Shown: in pieces, positions 1-7,890 of the stretch | Position numbering within the stretch: position 1 is the stretch's first letter | Layout of the letters: every line of letters starts with the position of its first letter | From: Sphingomonas mollis | GTDB lineage: Bacteria > Pseudomonadota > Alphaproteobacteria > Sphingomonadales > Sphingomonadaceae | NCBI RefSeq assembly: GCF_016427505.1 | Contig: NZ_JAELXS010000013.1 | Location: 1 to 43,043 of the forward strand | Reading direction: 5' to 3' | DNA length: 43,043 bases | Notes under the pieces: model-generated | What the model saw: only the letters and a program-made list of their open reading frames with translations | What the model was told of the DNA's origin: nothing | Database searches by the model: none | Made by a program: the position numbers and the translations under genes

Positions 1-45
1 ACGGTTGCGTTTGCCTGATTACTCCCTGTTTTTAGGCATCTTATG

Positions 46-77
46 GGCCGCCAGCTTTCCAGCTGGCGGCCTTTTTT
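46..77 (+). terminator. Rho-independent terminator of an upstream gene outside the window
   Basis: Two perfect 11-base arms (46-56 and 61-71, GGCCGCCAGCT and its complement) enclose the loop TTCC and are followed directly by six T (72-77). This is a textbook intrinsic terminator reading rightward. The gene it ends lies left of the window. No gene is visible between it and position 190. Confidence 0.9.
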
Positions 78-190
78 ATACCGATCCGCCTTCTCTGGTC
101 GCGCAGCGCTGCGAAAATCACGCATCGTTCGCTTAGCAGATGGTTCATCATCTCCGTTTAGCCTCGCCTGAAATATGAGGAGGCGACCTT

Positions 191-652
191 ATGGCTATGA
201 TCGCGATGATCCAGTCGGGCCAACGGCGCCTTCACGTTCGATCATCCGGGGGGTCCCTGCAGGATCGCCGCAGCGCACATCGCATCCATCGTGATCGTTT
301 AGCCGTAGCTGTCTCACCGATACATTGCCGGGAGGGCTGTTTGGTTAGCGACAGGAAAGCCACGCGAGATAACAAAAGGATCTCACCAGCTGAGACAGAA
401 CCACCTGCCAAATCCACGCTAAAGCTGACCGTGTCGCATAAAGGCCCGTGGTTTCAGCGCCCGTATATCTGCATCCCCGCCTCTACCGGGGAGGGGAGTG
501 TCACGGTGCTCGTCGGGGTCGATCAATGGCAATCGGCCTTGAACCAATGTGCCGGCGATGTGCGTCTGGCCAGCCAAGCGGTGTTCGAACAGGCGGAAAC
601 CCGCGGGCAGTGGCGGTATTACGAAGGACAGCCGGCCATTCTAGTGGCGTAG
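191..652 (+). CDS. Hypothetical protein, 153 aa
   Basis: I do not recognise this protein. The ATG at 191 is preceded by a strong Shine-Dalgarno sequence, GAGGAGG at 177-183, seven bases upstream, which is the main reason to believe it. The first 50 residues are basic and low in predicted structure. The second half (about residues 70-153) looks more like a folded domain, with a beta-rich stretch containing VTVLVGVDQW and then a short helix-like segment. There is no signal peptide or membrane segment. It converges on the disrupted Crp/Fnr gene, with its stop only about 45 bases from that gene's end. The N-terminal part could be spurious and the true start could be internal. Confidence 0.4.
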   Translation: MAMIAMIQSGQRRLHVRSSGGSLQDRRSAHRIHRDRLAVAVSPIHCREGCLVSDRKATRDNKRISPAETEPPAKSTLKLTVSHKGPWFQRPYICIPASTGEGSVTVLVGVDQWQSALNQCAGDVRLASQAVFEQAETRGQWRYYEGQPAILVA

Positions 653-1193
653 GCGGCAAAGCATATGTGTTCGGCAACGGGGTCAGCCCGATTGCCATCA
701 GCCGGGGGGATCTCTCGGTGCGTCGGGCAGCCAGCTTAGATCCAGCTCCACCTCCGGTGTGAAATCAGCAATGCGGTGCAATGCGGGTAGATCGTAGTTC
801 ACGATCCGCCGGTGCGCCCAGGTCGCCAGATCGCGGTCGCGCAGCTGCCTGATAACCCGGTTCACAAGGACATTGGTTAGCCCGATCAGATCAGCAATGT
901 CGTCCTGGGTCAGCGGCACATCGAATTCCACCGACTTCGAGGACGTCGTGGTGCCAACCCGGTGCATCATCTGAAGGATCAGTCCGGCCATGCGGTTTAG
1001 GGCATCAGCACGACCCATGGTCGCAAGCTGGGCCATCAAATTGGCGCGCTCGACCTGCGCGTGAAGATACAGCTCGACTGCAGCTCGTGGGTCTTCGACA
1101 AAAAGCTTGCTGAGCGCGGCTGGCTCGATGATGCTCAGTCGTGCACCAGTTACGACATGAATGGCATCGAAAGCCGTATCTTGGCTTAGATTA

Positions 1194-2037
1194 GGGCTCA
1201 GACTCGTTCAGAGCCAGAATGCCAAGGCTGTGGCGAGTGCCACGCCTGAGAGGAAGTTGGCGGCGAGCTTGTCATATCGGGTGGCGACGCGGCGGAAGTC
1301 CTTGAGCCGGCAGAAGGCGTTCTCGATGAGGTGCCGCCCGCGGTAGCGGTCCTTGTCGTAGCGGATGATGCGCTTGCGGTTTCGCCGGCCGGGTATGACC
1401 GGAACGGCACCCGCGTCGCGTAGTGAGCGGCGCAGCCGGTCGGCATCATAGCCCTTATCGGCGAGCAGGTAGCGCATGCGACCGGCGCGTTCGAGGAGTG
1501 CTGGTGCGGCCTTCACGTCGCTGACGTTGCCGGCCGTCAGCATCAGCGCATACGGACGGCCGACGACGTCGGTGAGGGCGTGGACCTTGGTCGTCCAGCC
1601 ACCGCGCGAGCGGCCGATCGCCTGGTGCGAGCGCCCCCTTTTGCGCCAAACGCCGCACGTTGGGCCTTCACGTAGGTGCTGTCGATCGCGGTGCTCCTCG
1701 TCACGGCGCCTGCATCCACCAGCGCGTCGAGGAGCTTGAGCCAGAAGCCTCGGTGCGACCAGCGGTTGAACCGGTTGTAGACCGTCGTCGACGGCCCGTA
1801 CTCGGACGGGCAATCGCACCAGCGGCAGCCCACCTTGAGCACGTGCAGAATGCCGGAGATCACCCGCCGATCGTCCACCCGGCGCGCTCCCGGCTGGTTC
1901 CTGGGCAAGTGCGGCTCGATCGCCGTCCACGCCTCGTCAGACAACCAGAACAGCGCCATGTCCGCACTCCCGTGATCCACCCAGACAATGAATCAGGAAA
2001 GCTGCTCCGCCTCAACCCGCTGATTGGGTTTGAGCCC
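1194..2037 (-). mobile_element. IS5-family (IS427-like) insertion sequence, 844 bp
   Basis: The ends are imperfect inverted repeats starting GGGCTCA, read inward from 1194 and, on the other strand, from 2037; similarity continues for about 20 bases. TA flanks both sides (1192-1193 and 2038-2039), which fits the TA target duplication of the IS427 group. Excision with one TA restores the reading frame of the interrupted regulator, which fixes the boundaries. The element carries one transposase in two overlapping frames on the minus strand, and its length is normal for the group. It looks complete and may be able to move. Confidence 0.88.
1208..1959 (-). CDS. IS5-family DDE transposase made by -1 frameshift (orfA+orfB)
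   Basis: This enzyme cuts and joins the ends of its own IS. The first frame starts at ATG 1959, seven bases after GGGAG, and gives MALFWLSDEAWTAIEPHLP, the DUF4096-type N-terminus of IS5 transposases. It continues alone to 1543. The second frame, -1 relative to the first, ends at 1208 and carries the rest of the catalytic core. The first catalytic Asp is in AIDSTYVKAQ (frame A), the second in LLADKGYDADRL and the Glu in RHLIENAFCRLKDFRR (frame B). The frames meet around AAAAGGGGG (1634-1642, minus strand), a plausible slippery run, so the full protein needs programmed frameshifting. This layout is normal for the group and does not mean the gene is broken. Confidence 0.88.
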
Positions 2038-2192
2038 TAGGAAGGCCGATGATTTAACTTGGCAAATGCACGTTGATGATCTGGCGTGCCCCGCTCTTGA
2101 GTGTGATGCTGCAAGCCAGCCAGCCGCTTCGTAAAAGATAAATCTTGGGACTAGCCGATCCCTGCTTTTGCGATTGCTCCCGGGGGAGAGGA

Positions 2193-2447
2193 TTACGCCA
2201 TGCTTTGCGATCCACGTTGATTCATTGGTATGCGATGAAATGCGCGAAATTTGCTATAGAACGCGCCTATAACCTCATGCCCAGATTGTCTTACTAGGTC
2301 GAGAAAGCTCTGGTCAGCCGCCAGGATGACGCCCACGATGCTTGAGACGCAATGAGTTGTCGGCACAGATCTTCCAATCTTGACCACCCCATGATGTGGT
2401 AGATGGTCTCGTGTTTGTTTGCTCTCCACAACCTCTATAGATGGCAA
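2193..2447 (-). CDS. Short ORF resembling the start of a PAS domain; possible remnant
   Basis: An 84-residue open frame with only a TTG start and no clear ribosome binding site. Residues about 35-66 (VGVILAADQSFLDLVRQSG then HEVIGAFY) resemble the opening strand and helices of a PAS sensor domain, but the frame stops soon after, so no complete domain is present. It overlaps the first bases of the disrupted Crp/Fnr gene. I read it as a gene remnant in a decayed stretch. The rest of 2216-2816 shows no convincing gene: a 75-codon minus-strand frame (2589-2816) has no supporting features. Confidence 0.25.
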   Translation of the reverse strand: MPSIEVVESKQTRDHLPHHGVVKIGRSVPTTHCVSSIVGVILAADQSFLDLVRQSGHEVIGAFYSKFRAFHRIPMNQRGSQSMA

Positions 2448-2816
2448 GTTGTGGCAGGGGCTAGGCGGACCACGCGACTGCTGGTTTTGACGACGATGAT
2501 GGAGTGCTACGTGGCATGGTGGTCATCCGCGCGCGTCAGCCGATAGGAAGATCACCCGCTCGTCTATCCGCACGACGCCCGCCTCGAGTTACCGCCCACG
2601 CCGCAACACGCACGCGATCATCCCATTGATCTTTCCGGTCATGCTTGAAGGCATCTGGGTAACGCCAAAATTCCGGAAGTAACGCGGTATCAGGGCGAAT
2701 GCGGCATATACGATCGCCGGATGTGCCCTAAACTTGACTTGCTCGGTAACACCGGCGAGCGTTCTAGCTGCGGGCGCGCGGATAAACAGAATATCTTTTG
2801 GGACGAGAGGCGGCAT

Positions 2817-3816
2817 GTGTTGGATAAGACGTTCTTAGCCGATGATCTGACATTACGGTCTGCTCCCCGACAGTTTGCCGGCGACTGGCTGATCGCCGGG
2901 TTGGCAACCTTAGGGGCGGTTATCGCCCGTCTCGCCGTCGAACACGTCGTTGGTGGCGTAGCGCCTTTCGTGCTGACCTTTCCGGCGGTCATGATCGCCA
3001 CTCTGGTCAGTGGCGGTCGGGCTGGGGCTATCGCGGCGGTAAGCCTCCAGTTGCTCACCATCAGATACGTCTTTCCAAATTGGATCTCGCCCCGTGGCGG
3101 CGTTTCTATCGACTTGGCCAACGTCATTCTATCTACGTTGGCGCTGGCCGGTACCATTTGGGCAACCGCATCCTATCGCCGCACCGCCGCCGTCCTACGC
3201 AGCCGATGCGAACAGCAGGTTCACACCTTATCGCTGCTCAATGCCGAGATGGACCACCGGACCAAGAACAATTACCAGATTGCGGCCGGGCTTGCTTGCC
3301 CACCAGTCCTTGTCTTCCCTAGATCCCGCAGTAGCACGCGAACTTGATATGGCAGCAGCCAGGCTCGAGACAATTGCATCAGTTTATCAAAATCTCCCGG
3401 CCCAACTAGACCATGCCAGATCCATTGATCTCGCACAGCATCTGGACCGCGTCGTATCGCTTCTGCGGTCTGGTGCTGCCCCTGAGTACATTTCGATCCG
3501 GTACCGATCCGACAATATCAAAGTAGGAAGCGACGTGGCGGTCGTTACCGGCCTAATTGTCAACGAATGGGTAACCAACGCCCTCCAGCATGCCTTTGAT
3601 GGCGGTCCTGGCCAAATCTCGATCGATGTTGCCATGCATTCAGATCGGTTGCGCGTGACGGTCGTCGATGACGGTGGGGCGGACAAAGGCCCTGTTAGTG
3701 GTCAGGGCGGGAACCTGATGATGTCATTGGCCAAAGCCATGCGGGCGGAGGTGACGATAACGTATCAGGCTGGAACCCGATGTACGCTGATGATCCCCAT
3801 CGATGCTGAGTCGTAA
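2817..3816 (+). pseudogene. Frameshifted membrane sensor histidine kinase (HisKA_2/HATPase)
   Basis: The GTG at 2817, six bases after GAGAGG, is the best start. The N-terminus has three or four hydrophobic segments (about codons 20-110) like the DUF4118/KdpD-type membrane sensor region. The dimerisation box follows, with EMDHRTKNNYQIAAG carrying the phospho-accepting His. The frame is then lost at 3291-3296 (CTTGCTTGCC). Skipping one base restores LLAHQSLSS and the rest of the HisKA_2 helices, and a HATPase_c domain with the N-box NEWVTNALQHAF and the G-box DDGGADKGPVSGQGG, ending at 3816. Both halves are otherwise intact, so this is either a recent one-base insertion or a sequencing error. 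It converges on the receiver gene at 3846, which could have been its partner. Confidence 0.78.
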
Positions 3817-3845
3817 TCCGCACTGCATCTTTAGGATACTTGGCG

Positions 3846-4223
3846 CTAGGCACATTTCCCCACTACCAATGATCGCAATGCTCGATCAAGCGCCGGAATG
3901 GTGAAGGGTTTTTGCAGAAACCGATCGGCTAGCCCGATCTTATCGCCGTGGTTCGCAACGTAGCCCGACATGGCAACTGTGTGAATGCCGGGCCGCAGGG
4001 CCTTGGCCTGCTCGATTAGATCAAACCCGTTCAAAGCCCCCGGCATCACGATATCAGTGACTATAACATCTATGGTCGCCCTGCTGGCCACAATAGGTAG
4101 TCCTGCATCCCCGGACTCTGCCACGAGTACTTCATAGCCCAATAAAATCAATGCGTCTTCTATCAACGTCCTTATGATAGTTTCGTCATCAACAATTAAA
4201 ACTACACATCGGGGTGCGGCCAT
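3846..4223 (-). CDS. Single-domain response regulator (CheY-like receiver)
   Basis: A 125-residue stand-alone receiver with no output domain. It has the acidic pair in LIVDDE (D12, D13), the phospho-accepting D57 in VTDIVMPG, S86 in VAMSGY and K105 in LQKPF, so phosphorylation should be possible. The ATG at 4223 is used as the start; an upstream in-frame TTG at 4256 would add eleven residues with no ribosome binding site. Proteins of this kind often accept phosphate from HWE/HisKA_2 kinases in alphaproteobacteria. It is divergent from the PAS-HWE kinase at 4455 and convergent with the frameshifted kinase. The AT-rich gap 4224-4454 should hold both divergent promoters, but I cannot assign boxes with confidence. 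Confidence 0.88.
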   Translation of the reverse strand: MAAPRCVVLIVDDETIIRTLIEDALILLGYEVLVAESGDAGLPIVASRATIDVIVTDIVMPGALNGFDLIEQAKALRPGIHTVAMSGYVANHGDKIGLADRFLQKPFTIPALDRALRSLVVGKCA

Positions 4224-4454
4224 CAGCTTCCGATCTGCTTTAATTAAATGAATCAATTTCGTCTAAAGAAAATTAAAAAAGGATTGTAATCGAAGCTTCT
4301 CCTGATGCCCCATCGAAGCACCATGCTTGCATTAAGATTTATCTGCGTCAAATCGAGACAAACCCACTGTCGTTTTTTCTGTGATCGTTGGAACAAGATT
4401 GGCATTGAACGCAGACAGTTATGCTCAAGGCATAATTCAAACCAAGGGCGGTAG

Positions 4455-5456
4455 ATGGCGGATTTAGAGACGCAGGCATGGCAGCTGGCGCTCATAGAAG
4501 GCATGCCCCAGATGATCTGGCGGGCGGTTGGGCATGGCTCATGGACCTGGTCGAGCCCGCAATGGCAAAAGTACACCGGGCAAGATAAGTACCAGAGTGC
4601 AGGTAATGGCTGGTTGGAGGTCGTTCATCCTGATGACCACGCCGCTGCAAGGGCCGCGTGGTCGCGGGTTGATCAGGACGAGGTGTTTCATGTTGATCTG
4701 AGAATACGCGCACCTGATGGAGCTTATCGGTGGTTTCAAACGAATGCCCTGCCAATCCGCGATCGTGACGGAGCGATCGTTGAGTGGATCGGTACATCGA
4801 CGGATGTCGATGAGCTCCGCCAGCTCCAGGAAGAGCAAAAAATCCTGGTCACCGAACTGCAGCACCGAACACGCAATCTGATTGCGGTCGTCCATGCAAT
4901 CGCATTGCAGACCGTCCAACAGTCACTGTCGCTCGACGAATTCGAGGAACGCTTTGAAAACCGGTTGTCTGCCCTCAGTCGCGTCCAAGGACTTTTGTCG
5001 CGATCCGAACATGAGCCAATCACGATCGGCAAGCTGATCGAGCTCGAGCTCAGTGCACTGGCAGACCCGCGGGGTCACGACAGGGTCAGCTTGAGCGGCC
5101 CGGATATTCCGATCAGGAGCGCGGCCGTCCAGACGCTTGCCCTTGCCATCCACGAGCTGTGTACCAATGCGTTGAAGTATGGCGCGCTTTCGCATCCCTT
5201 GGGCAGACTTGGTGTCACGTGGCACGAACATTATCATGACGAAGAGCAGACGATGCGCGTCGAGTGGATAGAGAGTGGCTTGCCAGCAAGTCACAGGCCG
5301 GGATCCGACAAAATCGGCTATGGCCGCATCCTGATCGAGCAGTCATTGCCGCAGCAGCTGGGTGCTGCGACCGCCATGACGTTCGATGGCGGTGGCGTGC
5401 GCTGCGTGATCGACTTGCCCTTTCGTCATTACGGCATTGTGGCCCGGCATGCCTGA
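4455..5456 (+). CDS. PAS-domain HWE-family sensor histidine kinase
   Basis: A soluble cytoplasmic kinase of 333 residues with no membrane segment. A PAS fold spans about residues 10-125 (HPDDHAAARAAW, then the closing WIGTSTDVDELRQLQEEQ). The phospho-accepting H137 is in LQHRTRN. The HWE signature is complete: H233 and N238 in AIHELCTNALKYGALS, and W271-I-E273 in the G1 region. This family autophosphorylates on His and is common in sphingomonads and rhizobia for light or general stress sensing. The PAS domain lacks the cysteine box of LOV photoreceptors, so the signal is unknown. Its stop codon overlaps the start of the next gene, a lone receiver, which points to a kinase-receiver pair. Confidence 0.92.
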   Translation: MADLETQAWQLALIEGMPQMIWRAVGHGSWTWSSPQWQKYTGQDKYQSAGNGWLEVVHPDDHAAARAAWSRVDQDEVFHVDLRIRAPDGAYRWFQTNALPIRDRDGAIVEWIGTSTDVDELRQLQEEQKILVTELQHRTRNLIAVVHAIALQTVQQSLSLDEFEERFENRLSALSRVQGLLSRSEHEPITIGKLIELELSALADPRGHDRVSLSGPDIPIRSAAVQTLALAIHELCTNALKYGALSHPLGRLGVTWHEHYHDEEQTMRVEWIESGLPASHRPGSDKIGYGRILIEQSLPQQLGAATAMTFDGGGVRCVIDLPFRHYGIVARHA

Positions 5457-5826
5457 GCTGTCAGCGTCCAGGTTGGACGGGCAGGTCGCCCTGCTGGTTG
5501 AGGATGACGTGTTGGTTGGCATGGGAATTAAGAGCAGCCTGGAGCAGCTGGGGGCAACGGTGACGTGGCGAAATAACGTCGCCGGCGCCCTAGATGCGGT
5601 AAATAGCCCGACTGCGTATGATTTTGCCATCGTCGACATCAACCTCGACGGAGAGGTGAGCGCGCCGGTGCTTGATCGGCTCATTGAAGAGGCGATCTAC
5701 ACCGTCGTTTCCTCAGGATATGATGCCAGCAACCTGGACCAGCGGTTTCAGCATCTCCCTCGCTGCGAGAAGCCGTTCACCCGCGCCAGCATGCGACGCC
5801 TCCTGTGTGAACGCGGCTGCGTTTAA
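5449..5826 (+). CDS. Single-domain response regulator paired with the HWE kinase
   Basis: A 125-residue receiver whose ATG (5449) lies eight bases before the end of the kinase frame, so translation is probably coupled. The acidic cluster EDD is at residues 18-20, the phospho-accepting D63 is in IVDINLDG, S88-S89 are in VVSSGYD, and K108 is in CEKPF. There is no DNA-binding or enzymatic output domain. It probably acts as a phosphate sink or relays phosphate to another protein, as lone receivers do in the alphaproteobacterial general stress pathway; that role is inferred. An in-frame GTG at 5437 is a possible longer start. Confidence 0.88.
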   Translation: MPELSASRLDGQVALLVEDDVLVGMGIKSSLEQLGATVTWRNNVAGALDAVNSPTAYDFAIVDINLDGEVSAPVLDRLIEEAIYTVVSSGYDASNLDQRFQHLPRCEKPFTRASMRRLLCERGCV

Positions 5827-5916
5827 TTCAAGCCGGTTTGATTGATGTGTAATCTATCTGCTGTATTTAGTGCCGGAGCTTGAGGCGCTTCATTTTACGA
5901 ACAAATCAAAGCTCTA

Positions 5917-6135
5917 TTATTTTGAACGTTTTGCTAGTTCTACTTCAAGATTTAAAATTGCGGCGTTGAGCATGTCAGCCTGCTTGAAGCCTGGATCACG
6001 TTGCATCCTTCTGGCCTCGTGGATCAGCTCGTTCCAATAGACGAGGGTGTCTTTGTAGACGGGATGGGCGCGCAGACGACAGGCACTTGCGAGCGAGTTG
6101 TTAAGGTTGTTCAGGATGGAGCCGTGGAATTTCAT
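5917..6135 (-). CDS. Hypothetical protein, 72 aa
   Basis: I do not recognise this protein. From the ATG at 6135 it encodes a compact, mostly helical 72-residue protein with an amphipathic core (SILNNLNNSLASACRL, LVYWNELIHEARRM, MLNAAILNLEVELAKRSK). It has no signal peptide or membrane segment. The frame stays open upstream to a TTG at 6276, but the added 47 residues look less protein-like and that start has no ribosome binding site. A short palindrome lies four bases upstream of the ATG and may be an operator. The gene stands alone, convergent with the receiver gene at 5449. Confidence 0.5.
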   Translation of the reverse strand: MKFHGSILNNLNNSLASACRLRAHPVYKDTLVYWNELIHEARRMQRDPGFKQADMLNAAILNLEVELAKRSK

Positions 6136-6139
6136 TGAG

Positions 6140-6154
6140 ACCGGGTAACCCGGT
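6140..6154. promoter_or_regulatory. Palindrome at the start of the 72-aa gene
   Basis: ACCGGGTAACCCGGT has two perfect 7-base arms around one central base and lies four bases upstream of the ATG at 6135 (minus strand). In that position it could be a repressor site or block ribosome entry in the mRNA. No second copy was seen nearby. Confidence 0.35.
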
Positions 6155-6302
6155 GGCGCGTTAAATAGTATTCCAAATTTTGTCGCCTGTGTCTCGTTTT
6201 GGTGACCTGTAAAATTGCTACGAGATAAGCTTTTCACGCGAACATGGGCGGCTGACACATCTGCGGGACCCGTCAATGCAGACGGTCTGCTTTTGCGAAA
6301 AC

Positions 6303-6362
6303 TGGTGGATAACGGTCCAGCCGCTTTCGGGTAGCTATTTCGGTGAACAGCCGTTCGTTCAG
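6303..6362 (-). repeat. Possible degenerate copy of the 60-bp dispersed repeat
   Basis: Read on the minus strand from 6362, this stretch begins CTGAACGAACGGC and has GACCG at positions 46-50 of the unit, the same places as in the five clearer copies. The rest is diverged. It would be the only minus-strand copy. Confidence 0.25.
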
Positions 6363-6501
6363 GCTAGGGCAGGGGTCAAAAGGTCGTCTCCTTAAGTCGA
6401 AACCGGCGTAGCTGGTTTGAATCGTGGCAGACGCTTTGGCTGCCGCTCGTTTAAATCGGGTGTCGCGTCACTCCTAAGTTTTGCGACAGCGATCGAATTG
6501 A

Positions 6502-6753
6502 CGCATTTTTGCGCCTCCTGACCCCAGCGACAGCGCGCTGCATCAGCTCGCCGCGCTCTGCCAGCGCTGCCACATGATCTACGATCGCCCCGAGCATCGG
6601 CGCCGGCGCTGGATGAACGCGCATTGCCGCCGGGCGCTCGGGGACCTGTTTTATGAGCCTTACTCCGAGCGGGGGGCCGACTGGATCGGCCCCACTCCCA
6701 TCAGTATGCTCGATGACAGCTGGTCGCTCTACGCCTTCCCCGCTGATCGCTGA
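6502..6753 (+). pseudogene. 5'-truncated HNH-endonuclease-like fragment
   Basis: An open frame on the plus strand, without a start codon at its beginning, reads LAALCQRCHMIYDRPEHRRR, then RRALGDLFYEPY, and ends at TGA 6751-6753. The C-x-x-C-H arrangement with a following basic run matches the second half of short HNH-type proteins (typically ending ...NLQALCQRCH...). The first half, with the other metal-binding cysteines and the catalytic His, is missing: a TGA at 6499 closes the frame. Such proteins are common on sphingomonad plasmids and prophages, so this is probably a leftover of a mobile region. The overlapping minus-strand frame 6451-6801 has no recognisable content. Confidence 0.45.
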
Positions 6754-6809
6754 GGCTATCAAGCCCGACAAGTAGTTGGCCCAACGGCCTCCATGTCCCA
6801 TTGAATTGG

Positions 6810-6825
6810 TAAGGAATATTCCTTA
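6810..6825. promoter_or_regulatory. Operator palindrome of the prlF-yhaV operon
   Basis: TAAGGAATATTCCTTA is a perfect 16-base palindrome ending 23 bases before the prlF start codon. AbrB-type antitoxins of this family repress their own operon by binding such sites, so this is the expected autoregulatory operator. Assignment rests on position and symmetry only. Confidence 0.65.
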
Positions 6826-6848
6826 CAATGATCCGCACGGAGAACATG

Positions 6849-7175
6849 ATGGCTACTATCGTTCAAGAGCACAGCAGGATCACCGCCAAGGGGCAGACGA
6901 CCATTCCCAAGGCCGTGCGAAAGGCGCTTGGCGTCAGCTATGGCGGTGAGATCGCCTTTGTGGTGGATGAGCATGGCGTCAGCGTCCGGCGTGTCGAAGT
7001 AGAAGAAGCCGATCCGGTGATCGGGGCATTTCTGGAATTCCTGGAGCAGGACATGCTGCGTAATCCGCAGAATGTCGTTGCCTTCCCATCCGGTCTGGCT
7101 GGCCGCATGACCGCGTTGGCTAAGGATGTTCGGGTTGATCCGGATGGCGGAATCGACGGACCGGTTGCACTCTGA
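6849..7175 (+). CDS. prlF: Type II antitoxin PrlF (SpoVT/AbrB family)
   Basis: The antitoxin neutralises the YhaV RNase and represses the operon. The swapped-hairpin AbrB domain is clear at the N-terminus: SRITAKGQTTIPKAVRKALG, then GEIAFVVDEHGVSVRR. A C-terminal toxin-binding tail follows, ending about residue 108; E. coli PrlF is similar in length (111). ATG 6849 lies six bases after GGAG (6839-6842); the adjacent ATG at 6846 and the one at 6828 are alternatives. The toxin gene starts three bases after the stop, the usual antitoxin-first operon. The palindrome at 6810-6825 is the likely operator. The HNH remnant upstream suggests the pair sits in formerly mobile DNA. Confidence 0.9.
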   Translation: MATIVQEHSRITAKGQTTIPKAVRKALGVSYGGEIAFVVDEHGVSVRRVEVEEADPVIGAFLEFLEQDMLRNPQNVVAFPSGLAGRMTALAKDVRVDPDGGIDGPVAL

Positions 7176-7178
7176 CCT

Positions 7179-7637
7179 ATGCTCGTCGTCAACGGCTGGA
7201 CCATCCATGCGCACCCGCTGCTGCTCGATCAGCTTGAGAAGCTGACTACGGCTGTCGAGAAGTCCAAAGCAAAAAACCCGCAGGGCTGGACCAAGACCGC
7301 CAATGCCAAGGTGCTAGCCGCGGTTCGCTCCCTGATGTTCGAGACGATATCCAGCGATCCTACCCGGTCGGAATATCGCCAGGGCGGTACGTTGGGTCTT
7401 GCCCGAAAGCACTGGTTTCATGCCAAGTTTGGCAATGGACGCTTCCGCTTGTTCTTCCGCTACGACAGCCGCGCCAAGGTCATCATCTTTGCCTGGGTCA
7501 ACGACGATACCACGCTACGAACCTATGGCTCCAAGACCGATGCTTATGCCGTGTTCAAGGGGATGCTCGACAAGGGCAATCCTCCCGATGATTGGGCAGC
7601 GCTGCTTCGAGCCGCATCTGATGATATAAAACCATAG
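7179..7637 (+). CDS. yhaV: Type II toxin YhaV (RelE-superfamily ribosome-dependent RNase)
   Basis: YhaV toxins cleave mRNA on the ribosome and stop growth when the labile antitoxin is lost. The 152-residue protein is close to E. coli YhaV (154). Family features seen: the opening VVNGWTIHAHPLLLDQLEKL, the central YRQGGTLG then HWFHAKFGNGRFRLFFRYD, and the tail VIIFAWVNDDTTLRTYGSK followed by AYAVFKGML and NPPDDWAALL. Nothing conserved looks missing, so the toxin is probably active and held by PrlF. It is cotranscribed with prlF. Downstream, 7638-7890 contains no gene, only an inverted repeat. Confidence 0.92.
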   Translation: MLVVNGWTIHAHPLLLDQLEKLTTAVEKSKAKNPQGWTKTANAKVLAAVRSLMFETISSDPTRSEYRQGGTLGLARKHWFHAKFGNGRFRLFFRYDSRAKVIIFAWVNDDTTLRTYGSKTDAYAVFKGMLDKGNPPDDWAALLRAASDDIKP

Positions 7638-7840
7638 GACCCTTTTGGATCAGGCACGACGTCGATCCCCGTCAAAACCGTCTGGTTGTGACATCAGTAG
7701 CTGACCCACACTCTGTCTTTCGGAGCCGTTATGCAATCTCCGATCATGAACAATTATCTATCGGGTAAACCGCTTGCGGGTAAACATAGACCTGAGGATG
7801 GGCACTGATGGTCTGTATTGCAAACGGCATGTCTTGCTCA

Positions 7841-7885
7841 TCGTGATATGCGATCACAGGAACAGTCATGGATAGCATATCACGA
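7841..7885. repeat. Perfect 11-bp inverted repeat between convergent genes
   Basis: TCGTGATATGC (7841-7851) and its exact complement (7875-7885) enclose 23 bases. It lies between the end of yhaV and the stop of the DUF885 gene (7891), which converge. It could end transcription from either side, but no T-run follows either arm and the loop is long, so a protein-binding role is equally possible. Confidence 0.45.
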
Positions 7886-7890
7886 CATCA

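Larger units (their letters stand above)
698..2215 (-). pseudogene. Crp/Fnr-family regulator split by an insertion sequence
   Basis: The 3' part (698-1193, minus) encodes the end of a cyclic-nucleotide-binding-like domain and a complete HTH_Crp winged helix, with the recognition region LTQDDIADLIGLTNVLVNRV. The 5' part lies right of the IS (2038-2215) and reads KIYLLRSGWLACSITL then ARQIINVHLP, the usual beta-roll of this family. Removing 1194-2037 and one TA copy joins the halves in frame as IIGLP-NLSQDTAFDAIHVV, so the two pieces were one gene. A TAA at 2054-2056 also stops the 5' part where PGD would be expected, so the gene carries two lesions. The original start is unclear; GTG at 2213-2215 is the best guess. 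Such proteins usually regulate oxygen, redox or nitrogen genes. The C-terminal DNA-binding part might still be made from the TTG at 1039 or the ATG at 1036. Confidence 0.8.

Noticed and set aside
6451..6801. 116-codon minus-strand frame
   Set aside because: The plus strand carries the HNH-like CQRCH fragment over the same bases, and the minus product has no recognisable feature.
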